A DNA stretch of 64,000 nt from Peribacillus simplex (GTDB lineage Bacteria > Bacillota > Bacilli > Bacillales > DSM-1321), in assembly GCF_001578185.1 (NCBI RefSeq), contig NZ_CP011008.1:2136001-2200000 (forward strand), read 5' to 3'. Every line of letters begins with the position of its first letter. Position 1 is the first letter of the stretch. Under the pieces are notes generated by a model. That model saw only the letters and a program-made list of their open reading frames with translations, was not told where the DNA came from and did no database searches. The translations under genes were made by a program, and so were the position numbers. This document shows positions 44,477 to 53,331 of this stretch, in pieces.

Positions 44477-45661
44477 ATGGGTCATGTTTATATTTTAGGT
44501 GGAGCTAGGACGCCATTCGGGAGTTTTGGTGGGGTATTAAAGGATGTTTCTGCCATCGATCTTGGAGTGATAGCAAGTAAAGGAGCCATTGAAAAAAGTA
44601 ATATTTCAGTTGAAGAGGTTGAGCATGTTTTTGCTGGGAATGTGATACATACTTCGAAAAATGCCTCCTACCTTTCCAGGCATATTGCTTTGAAAGCTGG
44701 GATTCCAATCGAGAGCCCCGCTTTAACTCTCAATCGTTTATGCGGTTCTGGATTGCAAGCGGTTGTATCGGCAGCTCAGTCGATTATTTTAAAGGATGCT
44801 GAAGTTGCCCTAGCCTTGGGAACCGAAAATATGAGCCAATCTCCTCACGTATTACGAGATGTCCGCTTTGGTACGGGTTTACAGTCTCCACAAATGGACG
44901 ACATGCTTTGGGCGACTTTGAGCGATGAGTATATAGGGTGTGGGATGGGATTAACAGCGGAAACTCTTGCTGAAAAATATGAACTAACCCGAGACGATCA
45001 AGATAGTTTAGCTGTCCAATCACACCAAAAGTCAGCAAAAGCCCAACTGACGGGACGATTTCAACAAGAGATTTCCCCGGTCACGATATTCACAAAAAAA
45101 GGAAAGGAAATAACCATTTTAGAAGACGAACATATTCGCCATAATACTTCAATTGAAGGATTAGCGAAACTGAAACCAACCTTTAAAAAGGATGGGACCG
45201 TAACGGCAGGTAATGCCAGTGGTATTAATGATGGGGCAGCTGCCTTAATACTTGGAAGTGAATCCTTCCTTCAAACCAATCACAATGTGAAGCCATTGGC
45301 AAGAATCATATCCTGGGGGATTGCGGGGGTAGACCCAAATATTATGGGCATTGGACCAGTTCCTGCTAGTCAATTAGCCTTACGGAAAGTCGGACTCAAT
45401 ATTGAAGATATCGATTTGTTCGAAATCAATGAAGCATTCTCTGCCCAGTATCTTGCAGTAGAGAGAGAGCTTGGATTGAAACGGGAAAAAGTTAACGTCA
45501 ATGGTGGAGCAATCGCATTAGGTCATCCAGTTGGGGCTAGTGGAGCTAGAATTATATATTCATTGGCCCTGGAGTTAAGGAATCGAGGAAAGAAGTATGG
45601 ACTAGCCTCCCTCTGTATTGGAGGAGGACAAGGAATCTCAGTAATCATTGAGGCTCTATGA
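44477..45661 (+). CDS. Acetyl-CoA C-acyltransferase (thiolase)
   Basis: A 394-aa biosynthetic/degradative thiolase. The nucleophile Cys89 lies in NRLCGSGLQAVVSAAQ, and the base motifs GGAIALGHPVGASGARI (His) and CIGGGQG (second Cys) are at the C-terminus; NEAFSAQ is also kept. It cleaves 3-oxoacyl-CoA to acyl-CoA plus acetyl-CoA, and with a 2-methyl substrate it would release propionyl-CoA. AAAGGAG precedes the ATG. The 190-bp gap after meaB holds repeated ATACCG/TAACGGTAT elements that may include a promoter. Confidence 0.93.
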   Translation: MGHVYILGGARTPFGSFGGVLKDVSAIDLGVIASKGAIEKSNISVEEVEHVFAGNVIHTSKNASYLSRHIALKAGIPIESPALTLNRLCGSGLQAVVSAAQSIILKDAEVALALGTENMSQSPHVLRDVRFGTGLQSPQMDDMLWATLSDEYIGCGMGLTAETLAEKYELTRDDQDSLAVQSHQKSAKAQLTGRFQQEISPVTIFTKKGKEITILEDEHIRHNTSIEGLAKLKPTFKKDGTVTAGNASGINDGAAALILGSESFLQTNHNVKPLARIISWGIAGVDPNIMGIGPVPASQLALRKVGLNIEDIDLFEINEAFSAQYLAVERELGLKREKVNVNGGAIALGHPVGASGARIIYSLALELRNRGKKYGLASLCIGGGQGISVIIEAL

Positions 45662-45745
45662 ATGATATTACAAAATGAATTTCTGTAACACACCTGACAT
45701 GGTCCGCACTTCTAATGTTGAGGACCTAATTCCACAATGACGTCA

Positions 45746-46050
45746 AAAGGGGATTCGGTTATTCATCCTCGCATGACCAAAAAGCTGATAACGTATCATC
45801 ACCAGCAAACGAAATCAGAGCCGAACGAAAATATTCTGACTAAGCGAGAAAAAGAAATGTTGCTTGAGTTGACCAAAGGTCTTAGTAACCAAGAAATCGC
45901 TGAAGCCTTATTTATCAGTGATAAGACGTCAAAATTCACATCAATAAGATTTTCAAAAAGCTGAATGTGAAAAGCCGTTCACAGGCAGTCAGTTATGCCG
46001 TTGAATCAACTTGTTCCATTTTCATAAATCGTAATCACTTAAAAAGTTAA
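45746..46050 (+). pseudogene. C-terminal remnant of a LuxR/NarL-family response regulator
   Basis: The frame reads KGDSVIHPRMTKKL and then the LuxR helix-turn-helix LTKREKEMLLELTKGLSNQE and IAEALFISDKT. One missing base near 45929 shifts into VKIHINKIFKKLNVKSRSQAVSYAVES, which completes the domain. The receiver domain upstream is absent. The intact regulator probably resembled LiaR/DegU-type proteins. The ~240 bases after it up to the protease gene contain no gene. Confidence 0.82.
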
Positions 46051-46291
46051 AAGAACTGTTCAGTACCTTGATTATTCTTCTTTAATAACAGATCTGGAAT
46101 AAATCTTAAGTTATATATGGATCTAGAACCAATAGATGAAAAATTACATCTAATGATTAATTTTCAGAAAAGTAGAAATGTTAAACGGTATATTAAATCT
46201 TAGTTTACTAGATTCATCATCTTTAAATGAATTGTTTATGAAGAACAAATGTTTAGTGAGAAAATAGTTATATAGGATAAGGGGATGCGGT

Positions 46292-49200
46292 ATGAAGAGG
46301 AAAAAAATCAGTAAGATTCTTACAGGGACCTTAGTTGTTGGCATGTTATTATCTCAAGGCGCCCCGTATAATGTAATGGCGAAAAGCCCGTTTGAGTTGA
46401 ATCCAGTTGATCATGCGGAAGAAATTCTAAAGAGCCTGTCTGCGGAACAAAGAAAGGCATTAGAGCAATTGGATGCCACTCCAAACTTTACGATTTCTCC
46501 GGATATTAATGCAAATAGTCCGGAATTAGTCAAAGTCATTGTCGAATTTGAGCAGGCGCCAGCCAAAATAGAAGTGATGAAAAAAGCGGCGAAAGGAAAG
46601 AAACTATCTTCTGAAGATGCGAATGAGAAAGTGGAAAAAGCTCATAAAGATTTTAAACAGCATGTGCAATCATTGAAATTACAGAAAAACGTGACTAATT
46701 ACAAAGTGGAAGATGTAAAGATCACAAGAGAGTATAAAAACGCCATCAACGGTGTAGCGATGACACTGCCTGGTGTGGCAGTTAAGGATTTGCTGCAATC
46801 TGGAGTAGTTAAACGTATTTTTAAAGATTACGAAGTGAAAGTGGAACCACCTGTAAAATCGAAAGAAGCCATCGAGCCGAAAATGGCAGACAGTATTCCG
46901 CAAATTGGCGTGGACAAGCTTTATGCCGAGAACATTACCGGCAAGGGAATTAAAGTCGGTGTTCTTGATACAGGTATTGACTACAATCATCCTGACTTAA
47001 AAGAAGCTTATAAAGGCGGATATGATTTTGTAGATAATGATGTCGATCCAATGGAAACGACCTACGAGGATTGGATTAATGCTGGCAAGCCGGAAGACCC
47101 AGGCTATGTGTATTACACAAACCATGGGTCACATGTCGCAGGGACGATTGCAGCCCAAAAGAAAAACAATGTGGATTATGCTGTGAAAGGGGTAGCACCT
47201 GAAGTAGATTTATATGCGTATAGAGTATTGGGGCCTTGGGGAGGGGGATATACTGAAGGAATTCTCGCTGGTATCGATAAAGCGATTGAAGATGGCATGG
47301 ACGTCATCAATATGTCGCTTGGCGCGCAGACTAACGATCCTTTATACGCCACTTCTGTCGCAGTAAATAACGCCATGCTTACAGGCTTGGTGACCGTCGT
47401 TGCTGCAGGTAACGCCGGACCTAACGAAAAAACTCTTGGTTCTCCGGGAACAGCGGCTCTTGGCATATCAGTAGGTGCAAGCGATGCTTCCATGTCCATT
47501 CCTGCCTTTAATGGAAGCGCTTCCGACGAGAAATTTGAAAATATGCAGCTGCTAGGCAAAGATTTTTCTGATCGATTAGAAGAATTGCAAGGAAAATCCT
47601 TACCAATTGTATTTGCGGGACTTGGTAAAGCATCTGATTTTGCTGGGAAAGATGTCAGCGGGAAAATTGCGTTGATTCAGCGCGGAGAAATTGCGTTTGA
47701 TGAAAAAATCAAAAACGCCAAAAAAGCTGGGGCTAAATCAGTGATTGTGTATAACAATGTTGACGGGCAAATACCTGCCTACTTGGGTGAGGCCGTCGGG
47801 TTAATCCCTTCATTCCGCCTGTCAAAAGCGGATGGTGAGCGTTTAAAGGGGATGGGCGAAGGTTCTTTCACATTTGAAACGTTAAATAACACAAAAACGG
47901 AAGGCGATCATTTAGCAGATTTCAGTTCACGTGGACCGGTAAATGGAAATTATGATATTAAGCCGGATGTAGTCGCTCCAGGTGTGTCGATATTCTCTAC
48001 GACACCGGAATTCATCAACGATCCGCAGGACGGCATTAATTACGGGAATGCCTATGTACGCATGTCGGGTACATCGATGGCTACGCCACACGTGGCAGGA
48101 GCAGCAGCATTGATTTTGCAGGAGAATCCGGAATACACTCCTTTCGATGTAAAAGCGGCACTCATGAATACATCGAATGATTTAAAAGGGAATAATTCTG
48201 TATACGAAGTGGGTGCAGGACGAATCGATGCCTATCAAGCGGTTCATACAGATACATCCATCAAAGTATGGGATAAGACAAAAAATATCGAAAATGGAAA
48301 CGTCGTAGAAATTGACGAACAAACAGGTTCTATCGTATTCGGCAGATATTATAAAAAAGGTAATGAACCAATTGATGCAAGCAAAAAGGTGACGGTTCAA
48401 AACAACAGCCAGGAAGAGAAATCTTTTAAACTAGAAGTGGAGTATCACGGTGAGCGAAAAGGCATTCAAGATGCAGTGAAGAACGGTGTAAAAGTGGCGG
48501 TGCCTTCATCGATTACAGTGGGAGGCGGCCAAATAGAGGAGCTCCTGCCAAAAATAACGATTCCAACCAGCGCTTCGGCAGGAAGATATGAAGGGTACAT
48601 TCATGTGACCAATACCAACAATCCAGACGAAACCTATCAAATTCCATTTGCTGTCATGGCGACGGAAAAAGGATTTGATTATGTCAAAGCGACTAGACCA
48701 TCCGTGACAAATACAACACCTTTCTGGGAACTTAATGACACAAGAATCCATTTCATCATGAAGTTGAACAGTCCAATGACAACCATGGATGTGCTTGTAA
48801 AAGACAGTAAAACAGGAAAATCTGTAGGGTTCATAGGGACAGCGAACACTAACTTTCCAATAGATAGAGAAGTGTATCTTACAGGTGCGTTCAGCGGTAC
48901 GGTCTTACCATTTACAAATGATCCGTCCCAGCCAATCAGTGATATTCCTATAAAGCTTCCAGCAGGCGACTATATACTGGAACTGATTGCACACGATGAG
49001 GAAGGGAAAACATATGTGGTAGACAATCCACTTATCGTGGACAATACAGCACCAGAAGTCAACATGGATATAAAATCGGGTGTAATCGAAATCAATGATT
49101 CTTTGTTTACAGTAGAAGATGGCCAAAAAGCGGTGTGGCTGCATGGAACAGCTAAGGATGAGACAGTGGATCTATTACAATCTAAAGGGTTGGACATCGA

Positions 49201-50437
49201 TCAATCGTCCAACACTATGGCTTACTATACAGGTGCCTCTGGATATATGGCTGGGTTCTTCCCGATTCAAGCGAATGGAGATGTGAAGTTAGGTATTGAG
49301 GAAAGTGATATTGCAAAACAACCTATGAGATTGTGGTTGAGAACGTGGGATACTGCAACGGCAGTTGGTTACCAAAAGTATTACTTCATGAAAGAAGGAA
49401 CGGAATATACGACTTCCAGTTATAACAAGAAAGAGTTAAAAGTCGACGATAGCTTTACGATGACACTAAGCCTTAATAATGTGAAGCAGCTTGTCTCGGG
49501 AGAATTTAATGTAGAGTACTACAAAGACTTCTTCAAGTTTTCGAATGTGAAGCTGAACAATGCAGTCAAACAATATGCAAAGGAAAAAGGCTTACAGGTA
49601 TCACTAGATAAACCTGTTGTGACGGAAGGTACATTCAATAATAGTTTGAAAATCGGTGCTTCCATTACTGGAAATGCATTCAGAGGACTGGATGGAGACA
49701 TGCCGTTCCTCGATGTAACGTTTAAAGTATCGAATGATGAAGTTTACGATGAAATTCCTGGATTTGAGGTAAAGAAAGGGTCTTATAAGAAATCCGGACA
49801 AACAGCAGACACTGCTATTCCTTTTTACGGCACTGAAGATCTTAAATTAATTCCTACACATACACAGTTGCTGGGATCCATCTTGCCGGAAGCATTTTTG
49901 ATATATGAATCAGGAGCAGTATTTTTGAAAAAAGCGGATTACTCAAAAATAGGAGCACAAGTATACGCTCTCTCTAGAAGTGGTAAAAAATATCCAGGAA
50001 CAATTGATAAGAGTGGAAAATTCACAGTCAATGATATTCCTGCTTCCGATCAAGTATATACAGCTGTTTTCGATGTTCCGGGGCATCTTAAAGTGATGAA
50101 GAAATTCATTCCTGGATATGATGCAAATGGAGAGCTACGAGGGCAATTTTTAAGAATTGGTCAGAGAAGTCTTGCAGGCGATGTGAATGGCGACAAAATG
50201 GTTGATATCCTCGATATCCAGAGTGTTGTGGATGCATATGGTATGAAGGATAAATCCATCGTGCCGCAAGATATCAATCAAGACGGTGTGGTAGACGAAA
50301 CGGACATTCGCTTAGTTGAGAAAAACTTCTTAACGAAAGGACCGGATGCACCTGCCGATAAACAGCCAAAAGAAAAAATTGGCAAAAAAGGTCTGGAATA
50401 CTTCCTGCGCCTGATCGGACTGGAGCCAAAGCAATAG
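46292..50437 (+). CDS. Large secreted subtilisin-like serine protease with PA, cohesin-like and dockerin-like domains
   Basis: A 1381-aa S8 peptidase. A signal peptide (MKRKKISKILTGTLVVGMLL to MAKS) is followed by an inhibitor-type propeptide (~60-195) and the catalytic domain with Asp226 (LDTGIDYNHPDL), His281 (GSHVAGTIAA) and Ser595 (SGTSMATPHVAGAA). A PA domain (~415-530) is inserted in it, as in Vpr. Beta-sandwich regions follow, including a cohesin-like stretch (~1045-1190). Near 1296-1350 two calcium-loop repeats (GDVNGDKMVDILDIQ, QDINQDGVVDETDIR) form a dockerin-like module. It is much longer than B. subtilis Vpr (~800 aa). RBS AAGGGGATG. It probably acts outside the cell on proteins; no SLH or LPXTG anchor is seen. 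Confidence 0.9.
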   Translation: MKRKKISKILTGTLVVGMLLSQGAPYNVMAKSPFELNPVDHAEEILKSLSAEQRKALEQLDATPNFTISPDINANSPELVKVIVEFEQAPAKIEVMKKAAKGKKLSSEDANEKVEKAHKDFKQHVQSLKLQKNVTNYKVEDVKITREYKNAINGVAMTLPGVAVKDLLQSGVVKRIFKDYEVKVEPPVKSKEAIEPKMADSIPQIGVDKLYAENITGKGIKVGVLDTGIDYNHPDLKEAYKGGYDFVDNDVDPMETTYEDWINAGKPEDPGYVYYTNHGSHVAGTIAAQKKNNVDYAVKGVAPEVDLYAYRVLGPWGGGYTEGILAGIDKAIEDGMDVINMSLGAQTNDPLYATSVAVNNAMLTGLVTVVAAGNAGPNEKTLGSPGTAALGISVGASDASMSIPAFNGSASDEKFENMQLLGKDFSDRLEELQGKSLPIVFAGLGKASDFAGKDVSGKIALIQRGEIAFDEKIKNAKKAGAKSVIVYNNVDGQIPAYLGEAVGLIPSFRLSKADGERLKGMGEGSFTFETLNNTKTEGDHLADFSSRGPVNGNYDIKPDVVAPGVSIFSTTPEFINDPQDGINYGNAYVRMSGTSMATPHVAGAAALILQENPEYTPFDVKAALMNTSNDLKGNNSVYEVGAGRIDAYQAVHTDTSIKVWDKTKNIENGNVVEIDEQTGSIVFGRYYKKGNEPIDASKKVTVQNNSQEEKSFKLEVEYHGERKGIQDAVKNGVKVAVPSSITVGGGQIEELLPKITIPTSASAGRYEGYIHVTNTNNPDETYQIPFAVMATEKGFDYVKATRPSVTNTTPFWELNDTRIHFIMKLNSPMTTMDVLVKDSKTGKSVGFIGTANTNFPIDREVYLTGAFSGTVLPFTNDPSQPISDIPIKLPAGDYILELIAHDEEGKTYVVDNPLIVDNTAPEVNMDIKSGVIEINDSLFTVEDGQKAVWLHGTAKDETVDLLQSKGLDIDQSSNTMAYYTGASGYMAGFFPIQANGDVKLGIEESDIAKQPMRLWLRTWDTATAVGYQKYYFMKEGTEYTTSSYNKKELKVDDSFTMTLSLNNVKQLVSGEFNVEYYKDFFKFSNVKLNNAVKQYAKEKGLQVSLDKPVVTEGTFNNSLKIGASITGNAFRGLDGDMPFLDVTFKVSNDEVYDEIPGFEVKKGSYKKSGQTADTAIPFYGTEDLKLIPTHTQLLGSILPEAFLIYESGAVFLKKADYSKIGAQVYALSRSGKKYPGTIDKSGKFTVNDIPASDQVYTAVFDVPGHLKVMKKFIPGYDANGELRGQFLRIGQRSLAGDVNGDKMVDILDIQSVVDAYGMKDKSIVPQDINQDGVVDETDIRLVEKNFLTKGPDAPADKQPKEKIGKKGLEYFLRLIGLEPKQ

Positions 50438-50445
50438 CAAGAATA

Positions 50446-50484
50446 GAAGGTGAGGAATGCAGAGCATTCCTCACCTTCTTTTTT
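50446..50484 (+). terminator. Terminator after the protease gene
   Basis: GAAGGTGAGGAATGC and GCATTCCTCACCTTC form a perfect 15-bp stem with an AGA loop, then TTTTTT. Confidence 0.92.
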
Positions 50485-50616
50485 ATAAAATAAGAAGAGC
50501 AGAGTTAAGAAAAGTTGATAAGTCCTCTTTTTAGAAGATATGTACGGAGTACCAGATTTCTTGAACAAAAGGGCACCGACCCTTGCTTTTTATTCAAAAA
50601 GGCGTATTTAGCATAT

Positions 50617-51120
50617 ATGGAAAAAGAAGAACTCATTAATTTAATATCAGAAAAAATGAAACTTGTCCGAACATGATTTTGTTCAGTTAATTGTTTGTAA
50701 AAATGGTGGTACGCCTAAAGAAAAAACAATGGATGGTAAGATATGGTGGAAAGAAATCGAGTATAGAGGGGATTTTCGTTTGCAACAAAATTTGATTATT
50801 AACCATTACCGTATATTGGATCAATATGATTATCGTTGGCATAGTTCTTTTAATATGGCTCTTTTCGTAAAGATTGTTGTTTTTAAAACGAAACTATTTA
50901 AGGTTGAATGGAGCGGAAGTGCGAGACTCCTGCGGGAGCAACGGGACAGGTGAGACCCCACAGGCGTTTACGCCGAGGAGGCTCACCGCCCGCCCCGCGG
51001 AAAGCGAGCATCTGGAGGGGAAATCAACCACAACTCACTACCTGGTAAATAGCAACAAAGTATGTGAAAACAGCCTTTAATAAAGAAGAGAGTTTAAGTC
51101 GTTTAAATGAATTACAGTAG
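50617..51120 (+). pseudogene. XRE-like regulator gene with frameshift, interrupted by a MITE
   Basis: The frame starts MEKEELINLISEKMKLVRT, like the N-terminal helix of small XRE-type proteins, then breaks and continues in another frame as HDFVQLIVCKNGGTPKEKTM through EIEYRGDFRLQQNLII to YDYRWHSSFN. A MITE lies at 50857-51075. After it the original frame resumes as NKEESLSRLNELQ and stops, so removing the element rebuilds a normal C-terminus. Parts of the helix-turn-helix core also seem to be missing. The start has no strong ribosome binding site. The XRE label rests on short resemblance. Confidence 0.6.
50857..51075 (-). mobile_element. MITE copy C (219 bp)
   Basis: Opposite orientation to copies A and B. 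Ends GGCTCTTTTC and inverted GGCTGTTTTC, with near-perfect 8-bp duplications TTTAATAT (50849-50856) and TTTAATAA (51076-51083). It inserted into the 3' end of the XRE-like gene. Confidence 0.88.
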
Positions 51121-51162
51121 GTGGGGACATCGAGAAAGACAAAGGTATAGGGATGGGGATAT

Positions 51163-51543
51163 ATGAAGAATAAGATTTTATTTACAGTATTGATAATCAG
51201 TATAGGGATTAATTTGTTTTTATTTGGAAGATGGTTTATTTTTGAAAAAGCGTATGAACCGTCCGAAAGTGAACAGGCTATTTTAAGAAAAATGGTGCAG
51301 AAAACAGTTGAGAGTAAAGAGTTTAAAAAGTTAGCAGAAAAAGAGAATATTATTGCTATTGATGCAAACATGGATAAAAATAAAGGTTGAATGTTCCCCT
51401 ACTATTTTGGAGTATGTGTCCGTACTGATATACAAACCTATCTGTTTGCTTGCAGTAATGAACAATACTCTGAAATGGAAAGCGCAGTAACGACTTATTC
51501 CATATATCAAGACGAAGAACCCCGAATTCCATTTAAAAAATAG
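51163..51543 (+). pseudogene. Small membrane-anchored protein gene with an in-frame stop
   Basis: From the ATG the frame encodes a 75-aa protein with one N-terminal membrane helix (KNKILFTVLIISIGINLFLF) and a charged helical part. TGA at 51388-51390 is followed in the same frame by MFPYYFGVCVRTDIQTYLFA through EMESAVTTYSIYQDEEPRIP to a stop at 51541-51543. The direct in-frame continuation and the pattern of a compact second domain suggest one ~126-codon gene split by a point mutation. Two small genes, the second lacking a ribosome binding site, are a less likely reading. I do not recognise the family. Confidence 0.6.
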
Positions 51544-51569
51544 AGAAAAGCCAAAAAATAACTGAAATA

Positions 51570-51618
51570 AAAGAAAGCCTACTTCCTTACATAACAAGGA
51601 TCCTAGGCTTTCTTTATT
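51570..51618 (+). terminator. Terminator after the small membrane protein gene
   Basis: AAAGAAAGCCTA and TAGGCTTTCTTT form the outer stem and TCCTT/AAGGA an inner one. T-rich flanks on the right. Confidence 0.8.
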
Positions 51619-51737
51619 CTTATAGGTGTTTAATTTACAATTTTGAAGTTAAACTCCATTTTGTTCCAAACTGGTGAACGTTTTACTTGCTTCCGTCATA
51701 GTCTAATTTTTTTACAGCATAGAGTATATTTCTTCTT

Positions 51738-53321
51738 ATGGGAGAAATGATAAATCTGAGAGAAAGGGGGGCGTTTCATATTTTTTTCTCCGGTTTATTT
51801 AAAAGGAAACGTTATTCTAAATACCAGCAAACAAACCAAAATGTTCATTCAGAAAAACTTAGTTCGATAGATCATTATCCGCTGTATCCTGATTTATCGA
51901 TGAATATACAAGTACTTCAGCAGATGTTTCACCATGCTCCGGATCTGGTGATTCGCCACTTCGAATTCGCCGGAAAGGGAACAAAGGCAGCTTTAGTATA
52001 CGTAGATGGTTTAACAGATAAAAATTCAATAAGCAGAAATGTTCTAAGTGCCATGACGCAATCCTCTTTCGACCCAAAGAATGGATTGCCAACAACTGTA
52101 GGGGATGTTGAAGAAGTCCATTCATGGAAATCCATTGAAAATGCACTTTTTGCAGGTGACAGCGCCTTATTCATCCAAGGGGAAACTAAAGCGTTTCTTT
52201 TGGATACAAAAGGATGGCCACAAAGAGCGATTGAAGATCCGAAGTTAGAAACATCACTGAAAGGTGCCCACCAGGGATTTGTAGAGACCGGAAGTCAGAA
52301 TGTAGCAATGTTGCGAAGGTATATTCCTAACCGAGAATTGATCATAAAGGAACTTACAGTGGGTGTTCGCGGAAAGTCAAAGGTCTTTATCGTTTATTTG
52401 GGAGATGTTGCTAGTGAAGAAGTACTGCAGGAACTTGAAGACAGAATCAAACAAATTCAAATGGACGTGATAATTAATACTGGTGAACTATCTGAACTCA
52501 TTGAAGATAACCCATATTCCCCGTTTCCTCAGTTTATATTAACCGAGAGGCCGGACGCAACAGCTTCACAAATTCTTCAAGGTCGATTTGCCGTTATCGT
52601 CGATCGCTCGCCATCTGTTTTAATTGCTCCGGTAACATTAATGTCTTTTCTTCAGAGTATTGATGATTACAGCACACGCTGGTTAGCTGCATCATTGATA
52701 CGGTTGTTGCGCTTTTTCGCTTTTATGATCACATTATTTCTACCTTCAACATATGTAGCTGTCATATCCTATAATTACGAAGTCATTCCTTTAAAGCTTT
52801 TTTTATCCATAGCCGAATCACGGGTGGTTGTTCCCTTTCCGCCAATCATAGAAGCACTCCTGATGGAAGTTACCATTGAAATGATGAGAGAAGCAGGCGT
52901 TCGTCTTCCGGCTCCAATAGGCCAAACGGTTGGAATTGTGGGAGGAATTGTGATCGGACAGGCAGCTGTTCAGGCAGGTATAGTAAGCAATATTATGGTG
53001 ATTATCGTTTCTGCAACGGCAATCGGCTCATTTATAATTCCAAATTATGACATGGGGACGGCTATCCGAATGCTGCGATTTCCAATGATGTTATTAGCAG
53101 TCATGTTTGGAAGTGTCGGAATCATGATTGGTGCCATGACGTTGATTGCCCATTTAATTAGTCTTGAATCGCTGGGAACTCCGTATGCAAGCCCATTAGC
53201 TCCTTTCCGGTTTGCAGATATGAAGGACTCATTTATTCGTTTCCCTTTATGGAAAATGATTACAAGGCCAAAAAGTGTAAGGAACATTCAATCCAATCGT
53301 CAGGGAAAGCCTAAAAGATAA
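51738..53321 (+). CDS. Spore germination protein, GerA (A-subunit) family
   Basis: A 527-aa A-subunit of a GerA-type nutrient germinant receptor in the spore inner membrane. It has the soluble N-terminal region (DLVIRHFEFAGKGTKAALVY near residues 70-90) and the family core ERPDATASQILQGRFAVIVD, then about five or six membrane helices, including REAGVRLPAPIGQTVGIVGG. The ATG at 51738 lacks a ribosome binding site. A strong AGAAAGGGGGG lies inside the frame at 51761-51771, and the only start-like codon behind it is an ATT at 51780, so the true start may be later. First gene of a gerA-gerB-gerC operon. Confidence 0.9.
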   Translation: MGEMINLRERGAFHIFFSGLFKRKRYSKYQQTNQNVHSEKLSSIDHYPLYPDLSMNIQVLQQMFHHAPDLVIRHFEFAGKGTKAALVYVDGLTDKNSISRNVLSAMTQSSFDPKNGLPTTVGDVEEVHSWKSIENALFAGDSALFIQGETKAFLLDTKGWPQRAIEDPKLETSLKGAHQGFVETGSQNVAMLRRYIPNRELIIKELTVGVRGKSKVFIVYLGDVASEEVLQELEDRIKQIQMDVIINTGELSELIEDNPYSPFPQFILTERPDATASQILQGRFAVIVDRSPSVLIAPVTLMSFLQSIDDYSTRWLAASLIRLLRFFAFMITLFLPSTYVAVISYNYEVIPLKLFLSIAESRVVVPFPPIIEALLMEVTIEMMREAGVRLPAPIGQTVGIVGGIVIGQAAVQAGIVSNIMVIIVSATAIGSFIIPNYDMGTAIRMLRFPMMLLAVMFGSVGIMIGAMTLIAHLISLESLGTPYASPLAPFRFADMKDSFIRFPLWKMITRPKSVRNIQSNRQGKPKR

Positions 53322-53331
53322 GGTGAGGAAA

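Noticed and set aside
48182..50568. Several minus-strand frames opposite the protease gene
   Set aside because: They are antisense shadows of a long, clearly coding gene and have no ribosome binding sites or recognisable domains.
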